Of a stretch of 64,000 nt of DNA, positions 54,601 to 63,362 are shown piece by piece (position 1 is the stretch's first letter; each line of letters opens with the position of its first letter). The stretch covers positions 2,852,001 through 2,916,000 of the forward strand of contig NZ_CP039393.1 of NCBI RefSeq assembly GCF_004803695.1, read 5' to 3'. This DNA is from Muribaculum gordoncarteri (GTDB lineage Bacteria; Bacteroidota; Bacteroidia; Bacteroidales; Muribaculaceae). The notes below the pieces were generated by a model. That model worked only from the letters and a program-made list of their open reading frames with translations, searched no databases and was not told the DNA's origin. Both the position numbers and the translations under genes were made by a program.

Positions 54601-55171
54601 AAGGCGCATGGTGACGACAACCCGCAGCACCATACTACGACTTGCAACCTCGCTCTACAACGAAGGAGTGGGAGCCGAGATATATCTCAACAACGACAGC
54701 GCGTCGATGGATGAGGCTCAGCGTGAAAAGATTCACAAATTCATTGTCGATCGTTACACCAAGGCTCAGAACGTTCTCGACCTCATGACCGAGAAACTCC
54801 CTGAATATACCTCGCCCTACGGCATACAGATAGGCGCTCAGGTTGCCGATCTCTACGACAGGCTCGGACTTGTCATGGATCGAAAGGACGACATTGAAAA
54901 AGCTCAGGAAATCCTGTTGCACGAGATAGAGCTCTATACAGGCTACATACTCTACTTCCAAAGCCTGTCGCCCGCACAGTACTCTACGCTCCCGCGCGAC
55001 GACCGTTACATCAACGACACCTACTATCTGCAGCTGCTTCAGCAATATGCCGAGGCCGGAGGCGATGCCGAGTCGTTGATGAAGGATCTTCAGGCTCGCG
55101 GAGTCAACTTCTCGCGCTATCTGCGCGCAGCCGAAGAGGCTCTTCCCCAATCAATTGACGAGAATCTATAA
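51659..55171 (+). CDS. DUF2723-family membrane glycosyltransferase
   Basis: This is a very large 1170-residue inner-membrane protein. The first 350 residues carry many helices; the TYLLTLEPTASYWDCPEFI segment and the HPPGNPIFML block are DUF2723 signatures, related to GT-C transferases. A second helical block lies at about 580-710. The C-terminal 450 residues are soluble (NGDNDTFPLWYAQEVEGFRTD; TPDKYAHDKRQFNYFL). The family includes human TMEM260, a protein O-mannosyltransferase, so lipid-linked sugar transfer to exported proteins is a reasonable inference. Polysaccharide deacetylase follows 15 bases on. Confidence 0.88.
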   Translation: MKQYRILNNSLGWLMFVIAAVTYLLTLEPTASYWDCPEFISQGYKLEIGHPPGNPIFMLAARFFVNFAPDAQHVAIAVNTMSALLSAGTILLLFWTITHLVKRLIVNDDATKVSLTQMLAIFGSGVCGALVYTWSDTFWFSAVEGEVYAFSSFCTALVFWLILKWENRADQPHSDRYLVLIAYVIGISIAVHLLNLLCIPAIVLVFYYKKFKNPDGKGSLIALLVSFVIVALILYGLVPGFIEMAQYCELLFVNVFGMGYNSGALAYTIIALGMMIWAVYELYRQRNEKLMKLSFFLAVFLSGITFIGDGWLIPVVLLGALLYYLFVYLKKIPVRIFNVILLSITVIFIGYSSYALLLIRSSANTPMNQNAPDNVFDLSSYLNREQYGDRPLLYGNTFNSGIVYEVDASGQPKAMKEEGKVLYGKSVKTSPDDPDRYEVIGHKSEYVMTPELNMLFPRMYDGKYAGAYKDWTGMKGKPVTVTTAVDQNGNPYPGNQQTRIKPTFLENLQFFFNYQLNHMYWRYFLWNFAGRQNDIQGNGEVTHGNWISGIPFIDNPRLGDQSLLPEPLGKGNKGHNVFYMLPLLLGIIGIGWQSFTSKRGIEQFWVVAFLFFMTGIAIVLYLNQTPNQPRERDYAFAGSFYAFAIWVGMGVAGIWRLIVNAVESKKKRPAASTVDSEETPSQRRTGIIAVSIACLIGLIVPLQMVSQTWDDHDRSGRYAARDFGMNYLSSVEPNGIIFTNGDNDTFPLWYAQEVEGFRTDVRVVNLSYLTTDWYVNQMKYPTYDAAAIDMMATPDKYAHDKRQFNYFLTPDTAKVNALSALKALYSDDSNKNSWGLSEFRYPNMYIPVDKEAVVKEGRVSEDEAAAVEEYIDVNLSDVPDGGLSLSNVISLDMIATNAANGWKRPIYFAMTIPDDYYLNLSPYMRSTGMAYEVGPIKNHDFDGYTIDVNTDKAYDNVVNKFRWGGIDKAKSADDIYLDETVRRMVTTTRSTILRLATSLYNEGVGAEIYLNNDSASMDEAQREKIHKFIVDRYTKAQNVLDLMTEKLPEYTSPYGIQIGAQVADLYDRLGLVMDRKDDIEKAQEILLHEIELYTGYILYFQSLSPAQYSTLPRDDRYINDTYYLQLLQQYAEAGGDAESLMKDLQARGVNFSRYLRAAEEALPQSIDENL

Positions 55172-55186
55172 ACGCGTCACTGATAC

Positions 55187-55804
55187 ATGTTTATCGAACA
55201 ACCGCCATTGCTCTACCGCATTCTGTTTCCCGAAGCGGTGTGGCGCATAAAGCGTAAGAAACGCAAGGTGGTATACCTTACATTCGACGACGGCCCGATA
55301 CCCGAGGTAACTCCTTGGGTATTGGACCTCCTCGATTATTACGGTATAAAGGCAACATTCTTCCTTGTAGGCGATAACGTTAAGCGCAATCCGCATCTGC
55401 TTGAAGAGATAAAGAAGCGCGGACACAGCTGGGGCAACCACACTATGAACCATCTGCAAGGTTTCAAGGTGCAGACACCGCGTTATCTCCGCAACATCAA
55501 GGAGGCCGACGACCTCATCGACAGTCCCCTCTACAGGCCGCCTCACGGCATAATGCGCTGGGGACAGGCCAAGGTCATCAAGGAGCATTTCAACATCATC
55601 ATGTATGACCTTGTGTCACGCGACTACTCCAAGAAACTCAACGGCGAGCAGGTGCTGAAGAACATAAAGCGTTTTGCCCGCAACGGTTCCATTATTGTTT
55701 TTCACGACTCACTGAAGGCCGAGCGCAACCTGCGTTACGCACTGCCCCGCGCCATCGAGTGGCTTAAGGAGCAGGGCTATGAGTTCAGGGCCATCGATAT
55801 GTAA
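55187..55804 (+). CDS. Polysaccharide deacetylase family protein (NodB-like)
   Basis: This 205-residue protein has the NodB homology domain: metal-binding LTFDDGPIPEVT, the HTMNH pair (GNHTMNHL), then YRPPHG and the catalytic-base-type block MYDLVSRDYSKK. It removes N-acetyl or O-acetyl groups from sugar chains; peptidoglycan, chitin-like or capsular substrates are possible. There is no clear signal peptide, so it may be an intracellular or membrane-linked member. Its 3' end overlaps queG by 26 bases. Confidence 0.9.
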   Translation: MFIEQPPLLYRILFPEAVWRIKRKKRKVVYLTFDDGPIPEVTPWVLDLLDYYGIKATFFLVGDNVKRNPHLLEEIKKRGHSWGNHTMNHLQGFKVQTPRYLRNIKEADDLIDSPLYRPPHGIMRWGQAKVIKEHFNIIMYDLVSRDYSKKLNGEQVLKNIKRFARNGSIIVFHDSLKAERNLRYALPRAIEWLKEQGYEFRAIDM

Positions 55805-56717
55805 GGACGACCTCATCGACGAGGCCCGCCGACTCGGCATAACCGACATAGGCATCGCAGCGGCCGAGCCTGTCGACCCCGAAACCATGTCACGCTATAG
55901 TCAATGGATTGCCGAGGGATGTCACGGCACCATGTCCTATCTTGAACGTTATCCCGATCTTCGCGCCGACCCGCGATTGATTCTTCCTGAAGCACGAAGC
56001 ATAATAACAGCAGCATTCAACTACTATCCTGCACAATTCAGGCAGCCCGACAATCTGCGTTTTGCCTACTACGCCTACGGCCGTGACTACCACGAAGTGG
56101 TGCGCGAACGCTTGTCACGCCTTGCCGATTATGTGACGCAGCTCACCGGAGCGGCCACACGCGTGTGTGTCGACACCGCCCCGGTGCTTGAGCGTTATTG
56201 GGCCATAAAGTCGGGCCTTGGATTCAAGGGGCTGAATTCGCTGCTTATCCTGCCCTCTCGCGGCTCCTACTTCTTTCTTGGGGAAATCCTCACCACTGCC
56301 GAGATAACGCCTACAGAGCCTTGTAACAGGCGTTGTGGCGACTGTGGGGCTTGTCAGCGTGCATGTCCTGCCGGAGCAATCAGAGGCGACGGCACCATCG
56401 ACGCGTCACGATGCCTCTCCTATCTCACCATCGAGTATCGCGGCGAGCTTCCCGACAGTGTGGATCTCGGCAACCGCATATACGGCTGCGACACCTGCCA
56501 GAGAGTGTGTCCCCACAACCGCAAGAGCCGTCCCACTGAAATTGAGGATTTCACTCCGTCACCCGAATTTCTCGCCCTCGACCGCGACGAAATTGCCAAC
56601 CTAACGCCCGAGCGTTTCAATGCGCTGTTCAGGCACTCGGCCATAAAGCGCACGAAACTTTCAGGGCTGTTGCGCAACCTCAACCGGTTGTCGCCCGACA
56701 ATCAAAATCTTACCTGA
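55779..56717 (+). CDS. queG: Epoxyqueuosine reductase
   Basis: This 312-residue iron-sulfur and cobalamin enzyme performs the last step of queuosine formation in tRNA. Two [4Fe-4S] sites are visible: CNRRCGDCGACQRACPAGAI and GCDTCQRVCPHN. The cofactor region includes VDTAPVLERYWAIKSGLGFKG. The length fits the short QueG form lacking HEAT repeats. The ATG at 55779 lies inside the deacetylase gene and is the only early in-frame ATG; the two genes are probably co-transcribed. Convergent with the TonB receptor gene, overlapping by 16 bases. Confidence 0.96.
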   Translation: MSSGPSICKDDLIDEARRLGITDIGIAAAEPVDPETMSRYSQWIAEGCHGTMSYLERYPDLRADPRLILPEARSIITAAFNYYPAQFRQPDNLRFAYYAYGRDYHEVVRERLSRLADYVTQLTGAATRVCVDTAPVLERYWAIKSGLGFKGLNSLLILPSRGSYFFLGEILTTAEITPTEPCNRRCGDCGACQRACPAGAIRGDGTIDASRCLSYLTIEYRGELPDSVDLGNRIYGCDTCQRVCPHNRKSRPTEIEDFTPSPEFLALDRDEIANLTPERFNALFRHSAIKRTKLSGLLRNLNRLSPDNQNLT

Positions 56718-59257
56718 ACCGAAGCCAACACGTTGCGCGGCCTTATACGGTAGACATATTCGCTTTGCGACAATGTGCCATAGCTCATGTAACGGTAACT
56801 GCGCTCATCAAGCAGATTGGATGCGGTGAGCGATAAGCGTGTCCGTCCGGTAATCTGCCACACAACCGATGCGTCAAACAGCACCAGATTGGAGTGATTG
56901 CCCTCGGCAAACCGCGTGTAATAGTGCTCACATCCCGCTGTAAACATCCAGTAATCATTAGGCACCACCGTCAACGACAGCGAGTGGTTGAACGAATTTA
57001 CGTGACTTGACGGCTCTTCCTCGACGGCGAAACTGTTGTGCTGTCCGTGCATGTCGTAGGCCATCGACAGCCATCGCACGATGTTGCCTTTTACATAGGG
57101 ATTCACCGACACAAACCATTGCTTGTACGGGACCTTGCCACCTTCGCGCATTGTTGCCGATGTGACATGGTTCGTCGAGGCATCGATGCCCACTACAAGC
57201 CGTCCGTGACCAATACCCTTGCTAAGACCGCCCGAAAGCGACATGATGCGGCTTGTGCAGGCCATAGGCGAGTAGGTCGACACTATAAAATCACCCATAA
57301 AAAGCTGATTGGACATAAAAGGCGCACGACTAAGCTGAAACGAGCCCGATATGTTGGCAAAAAAGGCCGACAACGGATTGCGGTAGTTGTAGGTTAGCGA
57401 GGCCGACGAACTGTTGGTATAACGCTCCATAGCCACCGCACGATAGATATTGCGGGAGTCGAGCATGAATGGCGTGTCGACAAACATTTCAGCTGAAGGC
57501 GACGACATTGCATAGGCCACCGAAGCCGAAAACTCCGATTTCGCCCCTATTTGCTTGCGCACCCACACCCGCGGCGACACATCTACAAAGTCACGATTGC
57601 CGGCTATACTGTAGTGACGCCACTTGACAGGCAGCCAAATCGACAGGTTGAACGACCTGTAATCGTAGTCGAGCTGCGGCGTGACATAGATACCCGACAC
57701 AAAGGCATTATAGTGTCCGTCACCTTCCTCAGGCAACTCCCGGCCCGTAAGCGACGACTTAAGCCGGTGGTAGTTCAAGTCGACACCTCCCGAGGTATAC
57801 AGTTTCCATCGCCCGAAAAAGCGTCCATACTTCACCTCGGTGGTGCTACGCACATCGGTTGTGTGTATCCATTGGTCGGCGTTAATCTCATCGCCCGTCA
57901 CATTCAGCTCCTGCGGATTGTGGTTCACCGAGTTGCGCGACGACACTGTTATGAGCCGTTTGTCGTTGCGCTTTACAAGCCGAAGGTCGTCGACAACCGA
58001 CAGCGTGCGACGCTTCACCCGTTGCCCGAGGCTGTAAGAGCCCGACACATCAGAGTCGGAGTTACGCCACAAGGCATCGGCCACAAGCTTGTTTTTCAGA
58101 TAGTATCCGCTCTTGTTCACCTCCGAGTTGAGCTGCGCCGTGACATCATGGATTGATGTGCACAGCGACTTGTTCTGAACGAAGTCGGGTATGTCGCTGC
58201 TGAAATAATCGGTAGTCACTCCCGAGCCGTAATCGAGGCGATCGCCCGAATAATTGAGCTTAAGCCTCATCGATGTGTCGCCAGTGCGCCAGGCAGTTAT
58301 GGCATTGGCAAGCATCGACAGGTTGTCGCGTGTGCGCTTGTCGGCAAGCGGAATGCTCACGGCATCGGCCGATATGTAGTCGCTCCATATATTTGCGTCG
58401 TAACTCCGGTCAAAAAGCATCTCATAATCATGCTCGATTATCTGTGTCGACGGGTCCCAGCCGGTATTGTCGACCTTAAGCGTAAACATATTCTGAATCT
58501 TGGAGGCAATGCGCATCGTAAAAAGCGATGCGTCATATAGCATCGGCGAAAATCCGGCGGCTCCCTGGGCTACGCCCACCCACTTTTGCCTGGCATCCTC
58601 CTTTAGCTTGAGGTTTATACCCGCCTGATCGGAAAACTCTATGTCATCGAGGGCCTTTATGGGTTGATGGTTTTCAAGCACCTCTACCGACTTCACGTCA
58701 TCCTTCGACAGATTATTTGTCGCAAGCCCGTACTGGCCGCCGATGAAGTCGTTACCGTCGATGTAGAATTTGTTGATGGGCTTTCCGTTATACACGATTG
58801 TGCCGTCGTCGTCAACCTTTATTCCAGGCAGACGCTTTATGACATCTATTATGGCGTCATCCTGCTGCTTGGCAAACTTGTCGACATTGTAGACCAGCGT
58901 ATCGCCTTTCTGGTATATGTCGGGGGCCTTTATTATCACATCGCGGAGCTGCGTTGCCTTGGGCGACATCTTCACCGACGCGAAGTCGTCGGTCACCTTC
59001 ATCGACAACGTTTCGTAGCCCATGCAGCGAAATGTCACACTCACACCGCTCTTGACATTCAGCGTAAACGACCCGTCGGCCTTGGTCGATGAAAAGCTCA
59101 CCGACTTCGACGCTTCATTTATCGACTGCACGACAACACCGGGCAGCGGCTCTCCGCTTTCGCTGTCGGTGACGGTGCCCCTGATTATCTCAGGCGCAGC
59201 CGTCATGACGGCGATTCCCAATAGCGTCGACAGAAATAGAGTGATATAACGCTTCAT
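56702..59257 (-). CDS. TonB-dependent-receptor-like outer membrane protein with carboxypeptidase-regulatory domain
   Basis: This 851-residue outer-membrane protein has a signal peptide (MKRYITLFLSTLLGIAVM), then a CarboxypepD_reg-like domain (IRGTVTDSESGEPLPGVVVQ, about 25-100). A plug-like region follows (VIKRLPGIKVDDDGTIVYNG; FYIDGNDFIGGQYGLATNNL) and a large barrel ending RPRNVLASVQVRF. The plug keeps a reduced set of motifs, as in outer-membrane-beta-barrel proteins often paired with GLPGLI proteins. Its start overlaps the GLPGLI stop by four bases, so the two are co-transcribed. Substrate unknown. Confidence 0.9.
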   Translation of the reverse strand: MKRYITLFLSTLLGIAVMTAAPEIIRGTVTDSESGEPLPGVVVQSINEASKSVSFSSTKADGSFTLNVKSGVSVTFRCMGYETLSMKVTDDFASVKMSPKATQLRDVIIKAPDIYQKGDTLVYNVDKFAKQQDDAIIDVIKRLPGIKVDDDGTIVYNGKPINKFYIDGNDFIGGQYGLATNNLSKDDVKSVEVLENHQPIKALDDIEFSDQAGINLKLKEDARQKWVGVAQGAAGFSPMLYDASLFTMRIASKIQNMFTLKVDNTGWDPSTQIIEHDYEMLFDRSYDANIWSDYISADAVSIPLADKRTRDNLSMLANAITAWRTGDTSMRLKLNYSGDRLDYGSGVTTDYFSSDIPDFVQNKSLCTSIHDVTAQLNSEVNKSGYYLKNKLVADALWRNSDSDVSGSYSLGQRVKRRTLSVVDDLRLVKRNDKRLITVSSRNSVNHNPQELNVTGDEINADQWIHTTDVRSTTEVKYGRFFGRWKLYTSGGVDLNYHRLKSSLTGRELPEEGDGHYNAFVSGIYVTPQLDYDYRSFNLSIWLPVKWRHYSIAGNRDFVDVSPRVWVRKQIGAKSEFSASVAYAMSSPSAEMFVDTPFMLDSRNIYRAVAMERYTNSSSASLTYNYRNPLSAFFANISGSFQLSRAPFMSNQLFMGDFIVSTYSPMACTSRIMSLSGGLSKGIGHGRLVVGIDASTNHVTSATMREGGKVPYKQWFVSVNPYVKGNIVRWLSMAYDMHGQHNSFAVEEEPSSHVNSFNHSLSLTVVPNDYWMFTAGCEHYYTRFAEGNHSNLVLFDASVVWQITGRTRLSLTASNLLDERSYRYMSYGTLSQSEYVYRIRPRNVLASVQVRF

Positions 59258-60132
59258 TTCTCCCTCCAGTCACGTTCTATATAATCGTAATCCAGCTCCA
59301 TGGGATCGAAAGCTGTAAGATCGGGATTTCCGGCCTCGTCGGTCACGGTGACGGAGCCGCCGGTAGTCGTCTGATAATAGCTGAAAGGATTTGTATCATA
59401 GCGATGCAGCGTGTCGTAGAATTTCTTGCGTGTAGTGTTGTTGTAGGAAACATCGTACACCGTTATGTCACGCGACGAGTGTGAATTGATGCTTATGCAC
59501 TCAAATGCGTACTCCCTGTTGGCATCGTGGGCGGCCATAATCAGTCCGGGAAGCCCGTGAAATTTCCATGGCCCGTCCATAACAGGTATCTCCACACAAT
59601 AGTACACTATCCATTCACGGCCGCGGAACGAGCATCGGGCACCCTTGCACTCATAACCCAATACGGTGGTAACGCTGTCGACAAGCTCCCATTCAAACTC
59701 CGGAGCAGGCTCCTCATACTTGAACCAGTCGAGGCATATTTTCTCGGAATGGGTGAATTTACCCGCCGTGTAATCCTTCAAAATTATCATGGGTATGCCG
59801 TTGGCCAGCTTTTCAGCATTTGCAGCAATCTCATCGGGTGACATCGTATTGATGAGTGAATCGACATTCATGTTGGTGTAGCTTGAAAACTTTGACATCT
59901 CAGGAGAAATCTGAAGCATCATCTTGTCGCGGATGTCAAAGTTGTTGCCCACCGTGTCGACCTTATAGCAGAAGTCATAGATAAACTCCATGTTGTCGGT
60001 TGCAAGTGTCTTTGAATCCGGCACCCAGCTTTGAAGAATATTCAACTGACGGTGCAGCAACTTTGCATCGGCTATGTCAGGCAGCAATGTAATTGCACAC
60101 AAAATCATAAAAAGAATCGTTCGTTTGATCAT
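59254..60132 (-). CDS. GLPGLI family protein
   Basis: This 292-residue exported protein has a signal peptide (MIKRTILFMILCAITLLP, cleaved near ADAK). It carries the family motif in the segment WKFHGLPGLIMAAHD (about 213-227) together with VLGYECKGARCSFRGREW. The family is common in Bacteroidetes and of unknown function, often next to TonB-linked outer-membrane proteins, as here. I start at the ATG at 60132, since the longer frame lacks a signal at its N-terminus. It is divergent from a two-component system. Confidence 0.92.
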   Translation of the reverse strand: MIKRTILFMILCAITLLPDIADAKLLHRQLNILQSWVPDSKTLATDNMEFIYDFCYKVDTVGNNFDIRDKMMLQISPEMSKFSSYTNMNVDSLINTMSPDEIAANAEKLANGIPMIILKDYTAGKFTHSEKICLDWFKYEEPAPEFEWELVDSVTTVLGYECKGARCSFRGREWIVYYCVEIPVMDGPWKFHGLPGLIMAAHDANREYAFECISINSHSSRDITVYDVSYNNTTRKKFYDTLHRYDTNPFSYYQTTTGGSVTVTDEAGNPDLTAFDPMELDYDYIERDWREK

Positions 60133-60289
60133 AACTCTTAATTGTTTTAAATTTCCGAAGGCAAAGTAACAAAGAGCAACCCCTATCAACCGAAAATAAT
60201 CCTTATCCAATTATTGCACAATTATTACTAAATTATTACTCCACACGAAAAACGGCTTCCGACACCACACATAATCGATTGACAATACG

Positions 60290-60297
60290 TAAATTTG
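60290..60297 (+). promoter_or_regulatory. -7 box of the two-component system genes
   Basis: TAAATTTG ends 5 bases before the ATG at 60303, so transcription would start at or near that ATG, giving a leaderless message. Confidence 0.55.
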
Positions 60298-60302
60298 CCT
60301 AT

Positions 60303-61784
60303 ATGGAACGACGCATCAAAATAATATACATCATCACGATAGTATCAATCATCGCATTTCTGAGTATGCAAGCCTACTGGCTGAACTCACGCTACGAGTA
60401 CTCCATAACGGAGTATTGTGCAGCCGTTAACGAAAAAATAATGACTGCGATAAAAGCATACCGAAATTACCAAAGTGAAAACAAGAACATCCCACCCGGT
60501 GACTATAGATATAATACAAGATACTCTCTGTCATACAACCGAGATATAAACAAATACGACTCTCCAAATAGCAAAATAGCCCACATAACCACCTACGTTT
60601 TTGATGCCCACAAGCTGCTTTCGATTCCACGTAACCGACAATTGACCAAAGAGCAAGAAGAGGAGGCCAACAATATCGCATTAAATAAAATCAAAGATCT
60701 TGATTATACCGATTGCACATTCGAGGTTAATAACGCACCGAAAGAGTCGGATATATGGGATGCCATGAGGGACTTTGAGCTTGAAGTATATTCGCCTTTC
60801 ACGGCCGAGGGACTGGACTCGGTGCTGCAACGGGAGGATATAACGGCCCACATAACGGTTGCCACTCTCGACACGATGCTGTGGCAAAATAAGCTTGAAC
60901 AACAAAAGTCATTCACATCGCCTCACATCAGGATAACGAGCCCCTTCAGCACCCTTGAAAAGAAGGTTGTGATAATTGACTACGACATTCCCGTGTCCAA
61001 TGTAATAAAAATAATGATGGACACGTTGATTCTCAGCACCATCATATCGCTGCTGCTAATATTGTGTCTTATCTGGCAAATATCCACAATATTCAAGCAA
61101 AACCGCCTCGACAAGATGCGCAACGACTTCGTAAGCACGATGATTCACGAGCTGAAACGCCCCATAGCCACCTTGAAGATGTGTGTTTCGGGACTCAACA
61201 ACCAACGCATGCTGGAAAACAGTGAAACACGCAATGAAATCCTCTCCGACAGCCGTGACGCACTCGACAGCCTGTCGGCCTATTTCACAAAACTGCGTGA
61301 CATAACATTCAACAAAGTGGAGCAGATTCCGCTGAACGCAACCAGGTTCAGCCTGCGTGACATGCTTGAAGATGTAATTGCCAAGACCCACCTGCCGTCA
61401 TATAAGTCGGTCGACATAAAAATCATTCCCGATGACGATGTGACGATAAAGGCCGACTTCATACACCTGTCAAACATCATGAGCAACCTTATCGAAAATT
61501 CCATAAAATATTCATCTGACAACGTGGAGATAGACATCGACTACCGCATTGCCGACAACATTGCGACAATATCAGTTACCGACAACGGATTCGGAATATC
61601 GGCCAAGGATATATCCCGCATATTCGACAAATATTACCGCGTGACATCACATAACGATGTACCCGGCATGGGACTCGGCCTTACCTACATAAAGATGCTC
61701 GTAGAGGCACATAACGGCACCATCAACGTGAGCAGCAAGCCCGGACAAGGCTCGACATTCACCATCACCATTCCTCAGGCATGA
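60303..61784 (+). CDS. Sensor histidine kinase
   Basis: This 493-residue membrane kinase has an N-terminal helix (about 7-28), a periplasmic domain of about 200 residues and a second helix near 240-260 (LILSTIISLLLILCLIW). The H-box carries His282 in MIHELKRPIATLKM, with the unusual K-R-P after the HEL core. The ATPase domain follows with VTDNGFGIS and GMGLGLTYIKMLV. Its stop overlaps the response regulator start (ATGA), so they form a pair. It is divergent from the GLPGLI-receptor operon, a probable target. Confidence 0.94.
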   Translation: MERRIKIIYIITIVSIIAFLSMQAYWLNSRYEYSITEYCAAVNEKIMTAIKAYRNYQSENKNIPPGDYRYNTRYSLSYNRDINKYDSPNSKIAHITTYVFDAHKLLSIPRNRQLTKEQEEEANNIALNKIKDLDYTDCTFEVNNAPKESDIWDAMRDFELEVYSPFTAEGLDSVLQREDITAHITVATLDTMLWQNKLEQQKSFTSPHIRITSPFSTLEKKVVIIDYDIPVSNVIKIMMDTLILSTIISLLLILCLIWQISTIFKQNRLDKMRNDFVSTMIHELKRPIATLKMCVSGLNNQRMLENSETRNEILSDSRDALDSLSAYFTKLRDITFNKVEQIPLNATRFSLRDMLEDVIAKTHLPSYKSVDIKIIPDDDVTIKADFIHLSNIMSNLIENSIKYSSDNVEIDIDYRIADNIATISVTDNGFGISAKDISRIFDKYYRVTSHNDVPGMGLGLTYIKMLVEAHNGTINVSSKPGQGSTFTITIPQA

Positions 61785-62464
61785 ACAAACGACTCAACAT
61801 ATTGCTCGTCGATGACGACCTCAAAAACGCCATGTTGCTGAAGCGGTTTCTTGAAGCCGAAAACTACGGCGTCACCTATGCCAACAACGGCAGGGTAGGA
61901 TGGGAGCTCTACTCATCGGAGAAACCCGACCTCATTCTGCTCGACATAAACATGCCCGAGATGAACGGTTTTGAGCTGGCCGCGCTGATAAGGGAGCACG
62001 ACAAGCGCACTATAATATTTTTCCTGACCGACCGCACTGAAAAAGCCGACCGATTGAAAGGATTCAGCCTCAAAGGCAACGACTATATACCCAAGCCATT
62101 CTATCCCGAGGAGCTGATTGCCAAAATAGAGGAGCGCTTCAACGACGACACAATCGCCGACGAGCGCATATATCAGCTTGGCAACACCCTCTTCAACGTG
62201 TCGCAGTCATCACTCACCTACAACAATGAAACGACGGCCATATCGGTGCGACAGGCCGAAATCCTCGACATACTTGCCGCCAACAGCAACCACATTGTCA
62301 ACCGCGACACAATACTTGAAAGCGTGTGGGGCGATGCCAGCTACTCCAACTCATTGGCTCTCAACGTTCAGATAACCTATCTGCGCCGACACATCACCGA
62401 CCCCCTGCTCACCATCATCTCCATTAAAAAACGCGGCTACATCCTGCAGATCAAGCCGGCTTAG
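61781..62464 (+). CDS. OmpR-family response regulator
   Basis: This 227-residue regulator has a receiver domain (phospho-acceptor Asp55 in LILLDINMPE, acidic pair in VDDDLKN, Lys in YIPKPF) and a C-terminal winged helix (VRQAEILDILAANSNHIVNRDTI, NVQITYLRRHI, KKRGYILQI). It is the partner of the overlapping kinase. Its stop overlaps the convergent transposase-like gene by four bases. Confidence 0.95.
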   Translation: MNKRLNILLVDDDLKNAMLLKRFLEAENYGVTYANNGRVGWELYSSEKPDLILLDINMPEMNGFELAALIREHDKRTIIFFLTDRTEKADRLKGFSLKGNDYIPKPFYPEELIAKIEERFNDDTIADERIYQLGNTLFNVSQSSLTYNNETTAISVRQAEILDILAANSNHIVNRDTILESVWGDASYSNSLALNVQITYLRRHITDPLLTIISIKKRGYILQIKPA

Positions 62465-63339
62465 CAACCCTCAGTAATTTGGTTGGCGAGAGCATTCATG
62501 GTGAGGCACACGGGGCGTGTCAGCGGACCGGGAAGTCCGGCCGAGATGATGAGGAGGCGTCCTTCTTCGCACAGCCGGAACTCACGACCGGCGGGCTTAT
62601 ATCGCTCTTCCATAGGTTGACCGACGATGTGGATGAAGCGGGCGCCGACACTCTCGGCTTCGTCACGGATAGTCTTCTCCGATGCCGAGATAAATGGCGA
62701 AACAAGCACTCCGCCGTTGGAGCCGGTGTAAATCCACTTCTCACGGTTGAGCCGGCGCGTTTCAGGCGAGTCTTTGCGGTGGATAATTACCTGTTCCTTG
62801 AACGGGCAGTCGAGGAGCTGGAAGTTACCGTAGGCGTTATATGTGCTGTCGCCGATACGCAGGGCGTTGACGCGCCTGAAAAATTCGGGATGCTCGCGCC
62901 GAACCGCCATCCTCCGCGGATTTTCGCGAATGTACCGGTATATAGTGTCGAGCGACCGGGAGGGGCGAAGAATGCAATCATAAAAATCCTTTTCAAAAAC
63001 CGTCAGCGCCTCTCCGCTAATCTGCCGGTAATCCTGATGGATTCGCACTTTCAGCATGCTTATATAGGCTCCGAGATGACGGCTGAGAGGGGCGGTTACA
63101 AAAATCAGCAGGTGGACATGATCCGGCATTATGCAATACTGAAGAACCCGCAAGGCACTGTCGAAGGAGCCCATTCGCCGGATATTTTTCTCTATGACCG
63201 CTCCCAGCCGGCTGCGCACAATGACCGAATCAGGGAAATGGCCGCACAGATGGCCAAAGACCGGAATTTCCCCGGCTTTACTGAGGGTTATGTGATAAAT
63301 GCACCTTCCTTTATAATCATGTAAATAGCAGCGGCCCAT
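62461..63339 (-). CDS. REP-associated Y1 transposase-like protein with C-terminal extension
   Basis: This 292-residue protein has an N-terminal Y1 HUH domain: MPDHVHLL with His74/His76 as metal ligands and a probable catalytic Tyr134 (or 136) in IYRYIRENPRR, the RAYT signature. Such enzymes cut and rejoin single strands at REP hairpins. Residues about 170-292 are an extra domain (EKWIYTGSNGGVLVSPFIS, YKPAGREFRLCEEGRLLIIS) with a Rossmann-like look that might relate to DprA-type folds; this is inference. It sits next to the competence-linked comM gene. Confidence 0.85.
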   Translation of the reverse strand: MGRCYLHDYKGRCIYHITLSKAGEIPVFGHLCGHFPDSVIVRSRLGAVIEKNIRRMGSFDSALRVLQYCIMPDHVHLLIFVTAPLSRHLGAYISMLKVRIHQDYRQISGEALTVFEKDFYDCILRPSRSLDTIYRYIRENPRRMAVRREHPEFFRRVNALRIGDSTYNAYGNFQLLDCPFKEQVIIHRKDSPETRRLNREKWIYTGSNGGVLVSPFISASEKTIRDEAESVGARFIHIVGQPMEERYKPAGREFRLCEEGRLLIISAGLPGPLTRPVCLTMNALANQITEGC

Positions 63340-63362
63340 AGATGATTTTTGTCTGATGTGAA

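Noticed and set aside
62479-63324. 281-codon plus-strand ORF opposite the RAYT-like gene
   Set aside because: Antisense frame; HUH and catalytic tyrosine motifs are on the minus strand.
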